This document shows positions 35,608-45,229 of a DNA stretch of 64,000 nucleotides, piece by piece. The first letter of the stretch is position 1; each line of letters starts with the position of its first letter. Origin of the DNA: an uncultured SAR86 cluster bacterium (GTDB lineage: Bacteria; Pseudomonadota; Gammaproteobacteria; Magnimaribacterales; AG-339-G14). The position numbers and the translations under genes were made by a program. A model generated the notes under the pieces. It ran no database searches, was not told the origin of the DNA, and saw only the letters and a program-made list of their open reading frames with translations. Where the stretch lies: the NCBI GenBank assembly GCA_902635045.1, contig CACPMT010000004.1, positions 98,318-162,317 of the forward strand, in the 5' to 3' direction.

Positions 35608-36672
35608 ATGACAAAAGATGAGTTTTCTAAAATAGAACTGCTAATTGGAAATTCCAGTAGAAAATTTTCAGGCGGAACATCTATCATGCTTCAACTTCTT
35701 GATTATCAACAAAAACTTAAACCGCTTGTTGTTGTAGGAAGGCACTTTGTGCCGGAGCATATCCAAAGCATATCTTTCTTTAGTTTTTTAAAAATTGCTA
35801 GCACTAAAACTATTAGTGGAAGATCAAGAATTTTTTATGCCCGAAGAAACGATGAAATGATTCAGGCGTTGATTGCTAAATGGTTTTTTGGTGCAAACTT
35901 AAAGATAATTTTCTCCTCGTCTGCACAAAGAAGTCATACTAAATTTACAAGATGGTTAATGCAGAAAATGGATGCACTTGTCAGTACTTCAAATAAAGCA
36001 GCCTCGTATTTAGAATCTAGAAAAGCAGATGAGGTTATACCGCATGGTATAGATATAAACAGATTTAAATTACCCGAGGACAAAGACGCTGTTTGGAAAT
36101 CCTTAGGTTATCCAGGAGACTTTGGTATAGGTATTTTTGGTCGAATAAGACATTCAAAAGGAATTGATATTTTAGTAGATGCTGGCATAAAAGTTTTACC
36201 AAACTATCCTCAAGCTACAATAATTATTTGCGGTGAATGTATGCCAAAAGATTATAAATACAAACAAAAAATGATGGATAAGATTAAGGATGCCAAATTA
36301 GAAGAAAGAATTTTATTTATAGGTAAACAGTCATTTGATGAATTACCGAAAATTTTTCAAGGCATGAAAGTTGTTGCTGCTTTGAGTCGAAATGAAGGTT
36401 ATGGTTTGACTCCGCTTGAAGGAATGGCTTCTGGAGCAGCTGTAATTACTAGTGAAGAGGGCGCGTGGAAAGAAATTATCAGAAATAATATTGATGGGTT
36501 TTGTATCCCAACCGATAATTTAGAACTTACAGAACTAAAACTAGAAGAATTAATATCAAATAATGACAAAACAAGAGAAATGGGACTTAATGCAAATAGA
36601 AACATAGCGGAAAATTACTCAATTGAAAATGAAGCTAGAAAAATTATTGAATTTGCTGAAAACATAAATTGA
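35608..36672 (+). CDS. GT4 glycosyltransferase, LpcC-like LPS core mannosyltransferase
   Basis: 354-residue GT-B fold glycosyltransferase, family 4. The N-terminal part resembles rhizobial LpcC (IFYARRNDEMIQAL, then KIIFSSSAQRSHTKFTRW and IPHGIDINRF, as I recall that family). The C-terminal donor site is seen as GRIRHSKGID and ALSRNEGYGLTPLEGMASG. It probably adds a mannose or related sugar to the lipopolysaccharide inner core at the cytoplasmic membrane face. No other LPS genes are nearby. Donor and acceptor are inferred. Confidence 0.82.
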   Translation: MTKDEFSKIELLIGNSSRKFSGGTSIMLQLLDYQQKLKPLVVVGRHFVPEHIQSISFFSFLKIASTKTISGRSRIFYARRNDEMIQALIAKWFFGANLKIIFSSSAQRSHTKFTRWLMQKMDALVSTSNKAASYLESRKADEVIPHGIDINRFKLPEDKDAVWKSLGYPGDFGIGIFGRIRHSKGIDILVDAGIKVLPNYPQATIIICGECMPKDYKYKQKMMDKIKDAKLEERILFIGKQSFDELPKIFQGMKVVAALSRNEGYGLTPLEGMASGAAVITSEEGAWKEIIRNNIDGFCIPTDNLELTELKLEELISNNDKTREMGLNANRNIAENYSIENEARKIIEFAENIN

Positions 36673-36682
36673 AATAACTTTT

Positions 36683-37000
36683 ATGGAAAAAAGTAGAGTT
36701 TTATTTAACGAGAAGTGCAGTATTTGTAACTTCGAAATCAAACATTACAAAAAACGTTCGTCATTACACTTCGAAGACTGCAGCGCAATGGAAGATAAAT
36801 ATTTGAAAGCATTGTATGTCCAGTTTTCAGATGGGACTGAGTTAAAAGGAGTCGATGCTTTTATTTATGTTTGGTCTAATACAAGAGGGTATAACTGGCT
36901 AGCAAAAATCATCAGGCTGCCTATAATTTTTCAAATAGCTAAATTTTGTTACATACCAATTGCATTTATTATATTTTGGCGTTTTAAAATATTCGGTTAA
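36683..37000 (+). CDS. DCC-family thiol-disulfide oxidoreductase-like protein (DUF393)
   Basis: 105 residues starting with the family motif FNEKCSICNFEI (CxxC) and ending in a hydrophobic segment typical of DUF393 proteins. A thioredoxin-like redox role is presumed for the family but not demonstrated. It starts 10 bases after the glycosyltransferase stop and may share its transcript. Confidence 0.82.
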   Translation: MEKSRVLFNEKCSICNFEIKHYKKRSSLHFEDCSAMEDKYLKALYVQFSDGTELKGVDAFIYVWSNTRGYNWLAKIIRLPIIFQIAKFCYIPIAFIIFWRFKIFG

Positions 37001-37044
37001 GTTTAGCTTCTCAATGTTTTTCTATTAGAATATACATCCGATTT

Positions 37045-37121
37045 AGACGTGTAGCTCAGTTGGTTAGAGTATCTCGGTGACATCGAGAGGGTCGGTGGTT
37101 CGAATCCACTCACGTCTACCA
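37045..37121 (+). tRNA. tRNA-Val (anticodon GAC)
   Basis: 77-nt tRNA with encoded CCA. The acceptor AGACGTG/CACGTCT is perfect, the D arm is GCTC...GAGT, the anticodon stem TCTCG/CGAGA encloses loop GTGACAT giving anticodon GAC, and the T arm GGTGGTTCGAATCCACT is standard. Much of the D loop, variable and T arm matches E. coli tRNA-Val(GAC) as recalled. Position 32 is G, which is unusual. Confidence 0.94.
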
Positions 37122-37141
37122 TTTTTTAAAGGAGATTTTTC

Positions 37142-37399
37142 ATGTTTGAGTTAAGCATATTTAATACAGCGCAAATATTCGACCAAATATTTGCTTTTGC
37201 TTGTGTATATTTACTTACGAGTTTAAGTGCAAAAATTCGTTTTTATGGATTTGTAGTAGGTTCAATAGGATTTATTCCTGGATCTTATCTTTTAATCGTA
37301 ACGGAGCTTTGGTGGCTTTTAGCTGCAACTCCAATATGGGTATATATTAATTATCGTGGATTAGTGAATAACTGGAGGGAGTTTAGAGCAAGCGTTTAG
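37142..37399 (+). CDS. Small membrane protein, unknown
   Basis: 85 residues with up to three hydrophobic segments (about 12-30, 34-55 and 56-70), so an inner-membrane protein. A clear AAAGGAG ribosome binding site lies just after the tRNA-Val gene, and it may be transcribed with that tRNA. The pattern of helices and a C-terminal YRGLVNNW recalls small PnuC-like or YgjV-like fragments, but no family is claimed. Confidence 0.65.
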   Translation: MFELSIFNTAQIFDQIFAFACVYLLTSLSAKIRFYGFVVGSIGFIPGSYLLIVTELWWLLAATPIWVYINYRGLVNNWREFRASV

Positions 37400-37467
37400 A
37401 TGTCTACGATTAATGTTTAGAAAATTTTAATTTCCTTATAACTTGATTCTCATCTAACATTTCTTAT

Positions 37468-37983
37468 ATGAACAAATTACTAGAATCTTTTCTTCGATCT
37501 GATCATGCGGGCGAGGTAGGCGCTGTTTATATCTATAAAGGTATTCTTACTATTGCTAATGATCCCGATTTAGTTGAATTCTCAACTCGTCATTTAGCTA
37601 CTGAAAAAGAGCATCTTCGAAAGATAGAGGAAGTATTACCAGTTAATAAACGTAGCAAGTTAGTAGGCTTATGGAAAATAGCTGGATATTTGCTTGGTTT
37701 TTTACCTGCTTTAATTAGTTCAAAAATAGTTTTTGCGACTATTGAAGCTGTTGAAGCTTTCGTCGAAGAACACTACGAAGATCAGTTGAAGTATTTACGA
37801 GCTCAACCTAATCCTGATAATGCTTTAATCGATCTTTTACAATCCTGCCAAGATGATGAAATCGAACACAAACTTGAATCAGGACATAAAAAGCAACTTA
37901 CCCCTGGTTTCTTTTTAAAAATTTGGATCAAAATTGTTGGAGGTGGTTCAGCTTTTGCCGTTAAAGTTGCAAAAGTTATTTAA
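37468..37983 (+). CDS. coq7: Demethoxyubiquinone hydroxylase Coq7
   Basis: 171-residue di-iron monooxygenase that hydroxylates C6 of the ubiquinone ring. Ligand motifs are [40 protein letters not shown] and [12 protein letters not shown], giving the expected Glu/His set. It is the short form typical of alphaproteobacteria and eukaryotes rather than the longer gammaproteobacterial form as I recall it. A CPXCG-type zinc protein gene follows after 5 bases. Membrane-associated, aerobic ubiquinone synthesis. Confidence 0.93.
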   Translation: MNKLLESFLRSDHAGEVGAVYIYKGILTIANDPDLVEFSTRHLATEKEHLRKIEEVLPVNKRSKLVGLWKIAGYLLGFLPALISSKIVFATIEAVEAFVEEHYEDQLKYLRAQPNPDNALIDLLQSCQDDEIEHKLESGHKKQLTPGFFLKIWIKIVGGGSAFAVKVAKVI

Positions 37984-37988
37984 AGCTT

Positions 37989-38186
37989 ATGAGCTTTCAT
38001 GAGCTTGTCGAAAAAGATATTACTTGTCCATTTTGTTGGGAATTAATTCCAATTTTAGTTGATCCAAGTGAATCACAAACTTATACCGAAGATTGTTCAG
38101 TGTGCTGTCATCCAATTCTTATTAAAACAGAAATATTTGGCAACGATATCTCTGTTTTAGCAACACAAGAAGACGAAGGGTTTTAA
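37989..38186 (+). CDS. CPXCG-motif cysteine-rich protein
   Basis: 65-residue protein with two cysteine pairs, CPFC near the start and CSVCC in the middle, fitting the small CPXCG-containing zinc-ribbon family. Function unknown. It follows coq7 by 5 bases, suggesting joint transcription. The final bases precede the SOS-controlled umuDC promoter. Confidence 0.8.
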   Translation: MSFHELVEKDITCPFCWELIPILVDPSESQTYTEDCSVCCHPILIKTEIFGNDISVLATQEDEGF

Positions 38187-38197
38187 TTATCTTTTAG

Positions 38198-38225
38198 TTG
38201 CAATCTAAAACATTTTAAATATACT
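38198..38225 (+). promoter_or_regulatory. Putative umuDC promoter
   Basis: TTGCAA at 38198-38203 and TATACT at 38220-38225 are separated by 16 bases. The -10 hexamer overlaps the left half of the LexA palindrome, so bound LexA would block RNA polymerase. Hexamers were assigned by eye. Confidence 0.6.
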
Positions 38226-38241
38226 GTATATATATACAGTA
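38222..38241. promoter_or_regulatory. LexA (SOS) box upstream of umuD
   Basis: A perfect 20-base palindrome TACTG-TATATATATA-CAGTA. It equals the gammaproteobacterial consensus CTG-N10-CAG with the fully alternating TA core. It lies 13 bases before the umuD ATG and directly over the predicted -10 element, the normal arrangement for tight SOS repression. Confidence 0.95.
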
Positions 38242-38253
38242 AAAATAATTTAG

Positions 38254-38682
38254 ATGAATGTTAAAAATTTAGGCCATCTTGCCGACTCAAATAAAAGCTC
38301 AACTAAGATTCCAATTTTTACTGAGCAAGTAAAAGTTGGTTGGCCAAGTCCAGCGGACGATTACATAGAACGACCAATAGATTTAAATGAATATTTAGTT
38401 AGCAATGCAGCGGCTACTTATCTAGTTAGAGCTAGCGGCGATTCGATGATTAATGCCGGTATAAATGATGGAGCTATATTAGTGGTAGATAGAAGCGTAG
38501 AACCCCAACACGGTAAGATAGTTATTGCTTCAGTCAACGGTTCTTACGCTTGTAAAAGATTGCAATTATTTCCAGAACCATTTTTATTATCTGAAAACAT
38601 AAAGTATCCACCCATAAAAATAGAAAAAGATGAAGATCTTGAAATTATGGGAGTTGTCTTAGCTGCAATAAATCAATTTTAG
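38254..38682 (+). CDS. umuD: SOS translesion polymerase accessory protein UmuD
   Basis: 142-residue LexA/S24-type self-cleaving protein. The catalytic pair is Ser64 (ASGDSM) and Lys101 (YACKRL), 37 residues apart as in E. coli UmuD. The cleavage site, Cys24-Gly25 in E. coli, aligns to Val28-Gly29 in [12 protein letters not shown]. After RecA-stimulated cleavage UmuD' would join UmuC as DNA polymerase V. It sits behind a consensus LexA box, and umuC follows after 7 bases. Confidence 0.95.
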   Translation: MNVKNLGHLADSNKSSTKIPIFTEQVKVGWPSPADDYIERPIDLNEYLVSNAAATYLVRASGDSMINAGINDGAILVVDRSVEPQHGKIVIASVNGSYACKRLQLFPEPFLLSENIKYPPIKIEKDEDLEIMGVVLAAINQF

Positions 38683-38689
38683 TTCATAC

Positions 38690-39952
38690 ATGTTTGCTTT
38701 AGTTGATTGCAATAGTTTTTATGCCTCCTGTGAACGCGTGTTTAGACCTGATTTAAGAAATAAACCCGTCGTTGTGTTATCTAATAATGACGGTTGTGTA
38801 GTTGCCTTATCGAAAGAGGCTAAGAATTTAGGTATTAAAATGTGTGATCCTTGGTTCAAAATTGAAAAGGAATATAAACAAAAAGGAGGAATTGCTTTCT
38901 CTTCAAATTACGAACTGTACGCAGATATTTCATCCAGGATTATGGATATTCTTGAACAACTATCTCCACGTGTTGAAATTTATAGCATTGATGAAGCTTT
39001 TTTAGATCTGTCTGGAGTTAGCAATTGTCTAGATTTAGATATTTTTGGCAGAGATTGTTTGGAGACTATAAAAAAATGGACAGGCATGCCGGTTAGAGTA
39101 GGAATCGGTCCCACTAAAACCTTAGCCAAAGTCGCTAGCTTTGGAGCGAAGAAATATCCTAAAACTAATGGTGTCGTAGATCTATCTTCAAAAGATAGAC
39201 AAATTAAATTGATGAAATTAATGCCAGTAGAAGAAGTTTGGGGTGTTGGCAGAAAAATACATCGGCATTTAAATGGTATAGGTATTAAAAATGCTTATGA
39301 ATTGTCTCAATTGGATCTTAATTTCATTAGGAGTAAATTTAATATAGTTTTGGCTAAAACAGTTAGAGAATTAAGAGGGGAAGTTTGTATTGATTTAGAA
39401 GAAGAAGCCCCTACAAAAAAGCAGATTGTTGTGAGCAGAACTTTCAATAGCCGTGTAACAAACTTAAAAATGTTACACGAAGCTGTTAGTGATTACGCGG
39501 CTCGAGCAGCTGTAAAACTGAGAAGAGAAAACCAAACTTGTAAAGTTTTGTCTGTTTTTATTAGAACTAATCCATTTCGAAAACAGGACATACAGCATCG
39601 AGAAATTATTTCAGTGCCTTTCATTTTGCCAACCAACGATTCAAGAGATTTAATCAGAGCAGCAAAAAAAGGTATGGATAGAGTTTATAGAGAAGACTTT
39701 CAATACAATAAAGCAGGAATAATGCTAAGTGATTTTTATGACGAGGGCGTTTCTCAATTAGATTTATTTAATAGTCAAGAACGAAAAGAGCTTGATAAAA
39801 AATTAATGCAAACCATTGATAAAATAAATCGTACCAGTTTAGGACCAATAACTTTTTTAGCCCAAGGAATTAAAAAAGAATGGTCAATGAAGCGAGAAAT
39901 GCAGTCTCCCAGATATACAACAAGCTGGAACGACCTGCTTGAGGTTGGTTAA
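38690..39952 (+). CDS. umuC: DNA polymerase V catalytic subunit UmuC
   Basis: 420-residue Y-family polymerase for translesion synthesis. The metal-site motifs [17 protein letters not shown] and [12 protein letters not shown] are intact, followed by the palm/thumb segment [14 protein letters not shown] and a little-finger domain. A QLDLFN segment near the C-terminus is a good beta-clamp binding motif. It is co-transcribed with umuD and SOS controlled. The stop shares TTAA with convergent pyrB. Confidence 0.95.
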   Translation: MFALVDCNSFYASCERVFRPDLRNKPVVVLSNNDGCVVALSKEAKNLGIKMCDPWFKIEKEYKQKGGIAFSSNYELYADISSRIMDILEQLSPRVEIYSIDEAFLDLSGVSNCLDLDIFGRDCLETIKKWTGMPVRVGIGPTKTLAKVASFGAKKYPKTNGVVDLSSKDRQIKLMKLMPVEEVWGVGRKIHRHLNGIGIKNAYELSQLDLNFIRSKFNIVLAKTVRELRGEVCIDLEEEAPTKKQIVVSRTFNSRVTNLKMLHEAVSDYAARAAVKLRRENQTCKVLSVFIRTNPFRKQDIQHREIISVPFILPTNDSRDLIRAAKKGMDRVYREDFQYNKAGIMLSDFYDEGVSQLDLFNSQERKELDKKLMQTIDKINRTSLGPITFLAQGIKKEWSMKREMQSPRYTTSWNDLLEVG

Positions 39953-40977
39953 GACTTATCAGAAAACCAATCAACAGAAGAGGCAGTGTCTTCGATTTTA
40001 TCTGTTACTCCTAAAATCAAACAAAATAGTGCCATTCTGATCAAAAGTCCGTTATCAGTTTGTCGATAAATGGCTAGATTAGGATTTTGGTTTAAATCAT
40101 CATCCAACTCGTTGGCATCTTTTCTAGAGTCTCTTGGTAAAGGATGCATAATGATAGTATTAGGTTCACAGTTTTTTGTATAAATCTCCTGATTCAGAGA
40201 CATTAGTCCTTTATATTTATTGGCTTCAGATACATTCTTAAATCGTTCTTCTTGAATGCGCGTCATATAAATAATGTCCACATCTGCAATGCCTTCTTTA
40301 ATATCTTGAGTTTCAAGAATAGAAATATTATTTTTTTTAAATTCATTAATTAGAAAGTCAGGTAACCTTAATTTGTCAGGAGAAACAAGCTTTATAGAAA
40401 TATTTGTATAAAGCATAAGAATTTTGCAAAGGGAGTGAGCGGCTCTTCCAAATTTTAAGTCTCCAATTAGCGCAATACGAACTGTATCTAATTTCTTATT
40501 ATGCGACTCTAGCTCTTTTTTAATTGTGAAGAGATCTAACAGGGCTTGACTAGGATGTTCATTATCTCCATCTCCACCATTTATAACGGGAACCCTGGAG
40601 GCCTCGGCGAATTCAGCAACTGAGCCTGCTAAAGGATGTCGCATAACAATTACATCGCTATAACCACTCAAGACTCTCGAAGTATCATATAGAGATTCTC
40701 CTTTTGCTAAGGAAGTTGCTTCTATTTCTGTTGTTTCTCTGACTTCTCCACCAAGCATATTAAATGCGCTTCCAAAACTTATTCTAGTTCTAGTACTGGG
40801 CTCGAAAAACATATTGCTCAATATGGCACCTTGAAGGACCTTGGTAATTTTTTGCCGGGATGCGAAAGGAACTAGGGAATCAGCAGTTTTAAAAATTAAA
40901 TCTATATCCTTCCTATCAAACTGATCTATGGAGAGGATATTACTACCTAGAAACTCCATTGGCGTGAATTCTATCAC
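39949..40977 (-). CDS. pyrB: Aspartate carbamoyltransferase catalytic subunit
   Basis: 342-residue transcarbamoylase that makes N-carbamoyl-aspartate in pyrimidine synthesis. The carbamoyl-phosphate motif [15 protein letters not shown], the loop [24 protein letters not shown] and the aspartate-binding HPLPRDSR are all present. It is longer than E. coli PyrB (311) by some N- and C-terminal residues; an internal ATG six codons in is also possible. No pyrI or pyrC lies beside it. Confidence 0.93.
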   Translation of the reverse strand: MIEFTPMEFLGSNILSIDQFDRKDIDLIFKTADSLVPFASRQKITKVLQGAILSNMFFEPSTRTRISFGSAFNMLGGEVRETTEIEATSLAKGESLYDTSRVLSGYSDVIVMRHPLAGSVAEFAEASRVPVINGGDGDNEHPSQALLDLFTIKKELESHNKKLDTVRIALIGDLKFGRAAHSLCKILMLYTNISIKLVSPDKLRLPDFLINEFKKNNISILETQDIKEGIADVDIIYMTRIQEERFKNVSEANKYKGLMSLNQEIYTKNCEPNTIIMHPLPRDSRKDANELDDDLNQNPNLAIYRQTDNGLLIRMALFCLILGVTDKIEDTASSVDWFSDKS

Positions 40978-41056
40978 TATCTTTTAAAATAAAGATACAA
41001 ATATTAATAAGATTTAAGTATTTATAAAAAAACAATTTTTCTAGTATTATTAAATT

Positions 41057-41572
41057 ATGTCGAAGGATTGTTTAATTTTGAATGGAGATGGAAGGCCTCT
41101 TAGTTATTTTCCACTTTCTTCTGTTGATTGGAAAACTGCAGTTAAATTAGTTATAACGAGAAACGTAATAATAATTAAAGAACATGAGGATTGGATCGTA
41201 AGATCACCTTCTACTTCATTTAAGGTACCCAGCATTGTGATGCTCAGAAAATTTCATAGGTTTTCAAAGAAGGTTAAATTTTCCAGATCTAATGTCTTCT
41301 TAAGAGATATGTTCACATGTCAGTACTGCAATGATGTATTTGAAAAAAAGGAATTAACAATTGATCATCTGATTCCTAAAAGTAAAGGCGGGATTACTTC
41401 TTGGGAAAATGTAACTACCTCGTGTAAAAGTTGTAATTTAAAAAAAGCCGATAGTATTCCAAAAGTTTTACCAAAAGCAGAAAAGCCGTCTCATAGACAG
41501 TTAATTAGGGGACAAGAAAAAGCAAGCGGTCAAAAAATTTCACCCGATTGGCAAGAATACATTGTTGCCTAG
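41057..41572 (+). CDS. HNH endonuclease family protein
   Basis: 171-residue protein with a C-terminal HNH nuclease module: CQYC, then LTIDHLIPKSKGG, then NVTTSCKSCNLKKAD, giving the four zinc cysteines and the HNH histidine and asparagine. The N-terminal 75 residues match the host-encoded HNH group found widely in bacteria. It is probably a genomic house-keeping nuclease of unknown target rather than a homing enzyme, since no intron or element surrounds it. Shared-stop overlap (CTAG) with convergent dsbD. Confidence 0.88.
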   Translation: MSKDCLILNGDGRPLSYFPLSSVDWKTAVKLVITRNVIIIKEHEDWIVRSPSTSFKVPSIVMLRKFHRFSKKVKFSRSNVFLRDMFTCQYCNDVFEKKELTIDHLIPKSKGGITSWENVTTSCKSCNLKKADSIPKVLPKAEKPSHRQLIRGQEKASGQKISPDWQEYIVA

Positions 41573-43587
41573 TAGTCTTTATTTAAATATTCGATTACTA
41601 GCTTTTCAGTCAATACTTCAGGCAAAATTATTGGTTTTTTATTCTTTGAGGGATAAAAAACATAAAGAGGAATGCCGCTTCTACCATATGACTCTAGCAA
41701 ATTAAAAATTTCATCATTTCTGTTCGTCCAATCGGCTTTTATGTAGGAAATTTTTTTTGTTTTAATCAAGTTATTAAAAGCCTCACCATTAAGAGCTACT
41801 TTTTCATTGACTTTACAAGTGATACACCAATCAGCTGTGAAATTTAAAAATACTGGACCTTCATTTATTTTGGTATTTAATTCTGACACCGAAAAAGCTT
41901 GTTGTTTATTAGTCGAATCAAAATTTTCAATTGGAAGCAAATATAAGATGGTTAATAGACAAAGAAAAATTAATGGAAAATTAAATTTGTTATTGGAAGA
42001 AATAAAATTATTGAAGTTATTTAAACCAATTAAAATTAATATAATGGAAACTCCTAATAAAACTTTCAAAAGATCTATTTCAGAAATTTGATTGCTTAAT
42101 ACCCAGAATAACCACAGTGCAGTAAGACTCATTGGAATAGCCATAAATTTCTTGAAACTTTCCATCCATTGACCTGGTTTAGGTAAAAATTTAAGTAAGT
42201 TTGGTTGAAAACTAAGAATTAAGTAAGGGAAACAGAATCCTAATCCTAATGATAAGAAGATCAAAAATGAATAAATACTAGGCTGAATAAGAGCGAAACC
42301 AATTGCAGATCCCATAAAAGGGGCTGTGCAAGGTGTTGCAACAAGAACTGCAAGAAATCCCGTACCAAATGAATTACTGTAGCCATTTGAAGCAGTCATC
42401 AAATTACCTAAACGAGTAAAGACAGAACCAAAGGCTACTGAGGAAATAAACAGGCCGCTCATAAACACAAATAAATAAATAAGAGAAGTAACAAAAATTG
42501 GAGACTGTAATTGAAATCCCCAACCAATCTGTTCTCCACTATTCCTTATCAAAAGTATAATTAATCCAATAGCAAGAAAAGTAATTAGTGTTCCTGCAGA
42601 AAAGACTAACCCATGTTTTTTTACTTCTGAAGGACTATCAGAAATTTTAAGAAAATTTAAAATTTTTAAGGAGATAACAGGAAAAACGCATGGCATCAAA
42701 TTCAAAATTAAGCCTCCTAAAAAAGCAAAAATAATTGCTAAAAATGGTGATAAACCATCAAAATTAGATTTTTTTGGCAATTGAGTTTCAAATTGATAAG
42801 AAGTTTTAGATGTTTCTCCAAGGAATTGAAGTAATCCTGAAACATTAACAAAATTATTACTAGAGTCTAATTTAAATGAAGATAAAGATGCACTATTGTT
42901 ATTTCTTTCAATTAATTGATCTTTTGAATAATCAATCAATCCAGACTCATCTGGGAAAAAAATAATATCATCTTTGACATGTCTGTCAGGAAGCTCAAAA
43001 GAAAGGACCAAACTATTATTTATATAAGTTGCACTAATATTTTTTTTGAAAACTTTTGGAATATTTTTGTTGAAAGAATCATTCATTTCTAAAGCATTTT
43101 TATTAGAAATAGGATTTTTATTGATGTTAGTTTTTATGAAAGCTTCCTGTGGCAAACAAACATCAGCACATGCCAACCATTTGGTCGATAAAGAGATTTC
43201 CGAATCATCATTAATTTTTCCAGAAGAACTTAGCTTGAAAAAGACAATTACTTCATCGTTATATCCAAAAGTCATCAAAGGTGGATAGGGGATTTTTTCG
43301 GGTTGCGGCCAAAATGGTCCATCAATTTTAAACCCATCGGGCAAAGTCCATTCAAATGAAGCTTTTTCTCCAGAGTCCCCTGGATTTTTCCAGTAAGTAT
43401 GCCAGCCAGGATCTAATTTAAATTTTACTCCGAGCAGGTATTCTTGATTTGATTCTGAAGATCCGACGTCATAATAAATTTCAACACTTGAGTTTGAAGC
43501 ATAACCAATATTTCCTGCATTAGAAAATGAAGAAAATAAAAAAAATAATATGAATTTTAAATATATAAAACTTCTACGAATTTCCAT
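41569..43587 (-). CDS. dsbD: Protein-disulfide reductase, DsbD/ScsB family
   Basis: 672-residue inner-membrane electron carrier passing reducing power from cytoplasmic thioredoxin to the periplasm. A signal peptide precedes an N-terminal periplasmic domain with ACADVCLPQEAF, then about eight membrane helices with redox cysteines in LNLMPCVFPV and ATPCTAPF, then a C-terminal thioredoxin domain with TADWCITCKVN. The N-terminal type is closer to ScsB-like DsbD. It probably supplies CcmG and the TlpA-like protein. It overlaps upstream yqgE by 14 bases. Confidence 0.9.
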   Translation of the reverse strand: MEIRRSFIYLKFILFFLFSSFSNAGNIGYASNSSVEIYYDVGSSESNQEYLLGVKFKLDPGWHTYWKNPGDSGEKASFEWTLPDGFKIDGPFWPQPEKIPYPPLMTFGYNDEVIVFFKLSSSGKINDDSEISLSTKWLACADVCLPQEAFIKTNINKNPISNKNALEMNDSFNKNIPKVFKKNISATYINNSLVLSFELPDRHVKDDIIFFPDESGLIDYSKDQLIERNNNSASLSSFKLDSSNNFVNVSGLLQFLGETSKTSYQFETQLPKKSNFDGLSPFLAIIFAFLGGLILNLMPCVFPVISLKILNFLKISDSPSEVKKHGLVFSAGTLITFLAIGLIILLIRNSGEQIGWGFQLQSPIFVTSLIYLFVFMSGLFISSVAFGSVFTRLGNLMTASNGYSNSFGTGFLAVLVATPCTAPFMGSAIGFALIQPSIYSFLIFLSLGLGFCFPYLILSFQPNLLKFLPKPGQWMESFKKFMAIPMSLTALWLFWVLSNQISEIDLLKVLLGVSIILILIGLNNFNNFISSNNKFNFPLIFLCLLTILYLLPIENFDSTNKQQAFSVSELNTKINEGPVFLNFTADWCITCKVNEKVALNGEAFNNLIKTKKISYIKADWTNRNDEIFNLLESYGRSGIPLYVFYPSKNKKPIILPEVLTEKLVIEYLNKDY

Positions 43588-44131
43588 ACTGAGAACTGAC
43601 TGTAGTCAAATCAAATCCCGCCAATTTTGAAGTTTTATTGATTTTTTCGATAGCCGGGGTATTAAATATAATATCTTTATCAGCTGGAGTTATTAACCAT
43701 GAACCTTTTAATATCTCCTTTTCCAGTTGACCTTTGCTCCAGCCGGTGTAACCAAAAGAAACTAAAAATTCCTCTGGTCCGTTATCATCTAAAATACTTT
43801 TAATTAAATTTATATCAGTAGAAATAGAAAGTTTATCGTTAATAGAGATCAGTTCTTCGAATCTACTATCTTTTGAATGGATAATATAAACAGTCATTGG
43901 CTCAACCGGACCGCCGATAACTATTTTTTCTTTATTTAACTTTGCTTCTATTTCTTCGCTTGCGGAAGAAAAGAAATCCTTTAGTCTTATTTCAACCGTT
44001 CTGTTTATGATAATGCCAAAAGATCCTTCGTCATTATTTTCGCAAAGGTAAATTAAAGTTTTAGAAAAATAATCTTTATCGTTTTCAGAGTTACAAAAAT
44101 AAAGAAACTTATCCTTTAAATTATTATTCAT
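43574..44131 (-). CDS. YqgE/AlgH family protein (DUF179)
   Basis: 185-residue soluble protein of the YqgE/AlgH family. The conserved ENNDEGSFGIIINR, VIGGPVEP and FGYTGWSKGQLEKEI segments are clear. Its biochemical role is unresolved in the family. It is first in a two-gene minus-strand unit with dsbD. The usual neighbour ruvX/yqgF is absent. Confidence 0.9.
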   Translation of the reverse strand: MNNNLKDKFLYFCNSENDKDYFSKTLIYLCENNDEGSFGIIINRTVEIRLKDFFSSASEEIEAKLNKEKIVIGGPVEPMTVYIIHSKDSRFEELISINDKLSISTDINLIKSILDDNGPEEFLVSFGYTGWSKGQLEKEILKGSWLITPADKDIIFNTPAIEKINKTSKLAGFDLTTVSSQYGNS

Positions 44132-44181
44132 TATGCTTATTTATATTAAACTAAAGAATTCTTGTAAAATCCTCTATAGAA

Positions 44182-45225
44182 ATGAATGATACATCAACAA
44201 ATACTGTTTCAGTTGAGTTATTTGAGCAACATAAAAAACGCTTGAGTAGTCCTCTGTTATTGTCTTCAAAAGATATCGATTCGCTTAAAGGCTCTATAAA
44301 GAAACTTTTAGATCAAAATAATGCGACATTAATTGCCCATTACTATGTGGACAGCCACATTCAATCTTTGGCAGAAGAAGTAGGAGGCTGTGTATCAGAT
44401 TCTTTAGAAATGGCTAAGTTCGGAAAAAATTCTGATGCAGAATTATTAGTAGTTGCTGGCGTAAAATTTATGGGTGAAACAGCAAAAATTTTAAGCCCTG
44501 AAAAAAAAGTCATCATGCCAACACTAGAGGCAACTTGTTCATTAGATATTGGTTGTCCAGCAGAAGAGTTTGAAAATTTTTGTTCCGATTATCCTGATCG
44601 TGAAATAGTCGTTTATGCAAATACATCTGCTAAAGTAAAAGCATTAGCGGATTGGGTTGTAACATCAAGTATTGCTGTAGATGTGATAGATCATCTAGAT
44701 AGTTTAGGTAAGAAAATAATTTGGGGACCAGATAAACATTTAGGAAGTTATATACAAACAAAAACAAGCGCAGATATGGTTTTGTGGAATGGCTCTTGCA
44801 TCGTTCATGATGAATTTAAGTCCGATGGTTTAAAGCAAATGAAAGCAATTCATCCTGATGCAAAGGTTTTAGTTCATCCAGAATCACCAAGTGAAGTAGT
44901 TAGAATTGCAGATATGGTCGGCTCAACCAGCCAGATTTTAAAAGCAGCAAAGGATTCATCTGCAAAAAAATTTATTGTTGCTACAGATAAAGGAATTTTT
45001 TATCAACTGATAAAAAATAATCCTAATAAAGAATTTTACGAAGCTCCTACAGCGGGCGAAGGAGCAACCTGTAAAAGCTGTTCTCAATGCCCTTGGATGG
45101 GACTAAATTCTCTAATTAATTTGAAAGAAGTTCTTGAGAATTTAAATAATGAAATAATTGTAGACTCGCGTATTTCTAATTTAGCAAACAGATCTTTATC
45201 GAAAATGATTAATTTTGCTAACTAA
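44182..45225 (+). CDS. nadA: Quinolinate synthase NadA
   Basis: 347-residue iron-sulfur enzyme condensing iminoaspartate with dihydroxyacetone phosphate to give quinolinate. Candidate cluster ligands are the cysteines in [10 protein letters not shown], in [11 protein letters not shown] and in [11 protein letters not shown]; the N-terminal [12 protein letters not shown] and HPESPSEV motifs are family hallmarks. It heads a plus-strand run in which nadC follows at once. nadB is not in the window. Confidence 0.95.
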   Translation: MNDTSTNTVSVELFEQHKKRLSSPLLLSSKDIDSLKGSIKKLLDQNNATLIAHYYVDSHIQSLAEEVGGCVSDSLEMAKFGKNSDAELLVVAGVKFMGETAKILSPEKKVIMPTLEATCSLDIGCPAEEFENFCSDYPDREIVVYANTSAKVKALADWVVTSSIAVDVIDHLDSLGKKIIWGPDKHLGSYIQTKTSADMVLWNGSCIVHDEFKSDGLKQMKAIHPDAKVLVHPESPSEVVRIADMVGSTSQILKAAKDSSAKKFIVATDKGIFYQLIKNNPNKEFYEAPTAGEGATCKSCSQCPWMGLNSLINLKEVLENLNNEIIVDSRISNLANRSLSKMINFAN

Positions 45226-45229
45226 AATA

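Noticed and set aside
35586-35687. 34-codon extension of HflX
   Set aside because: It would overlap the divergent glycosyltransferase and has no counterpart in the HflX family; the ATG at 35585 gives the usual length.
41057-41572. Homing endonuclease or mobile-element origin for the HNH protein
   Set aside because: No intron, intein, repeats or interrupted gene surround it, and the type is widespread as a host gene.
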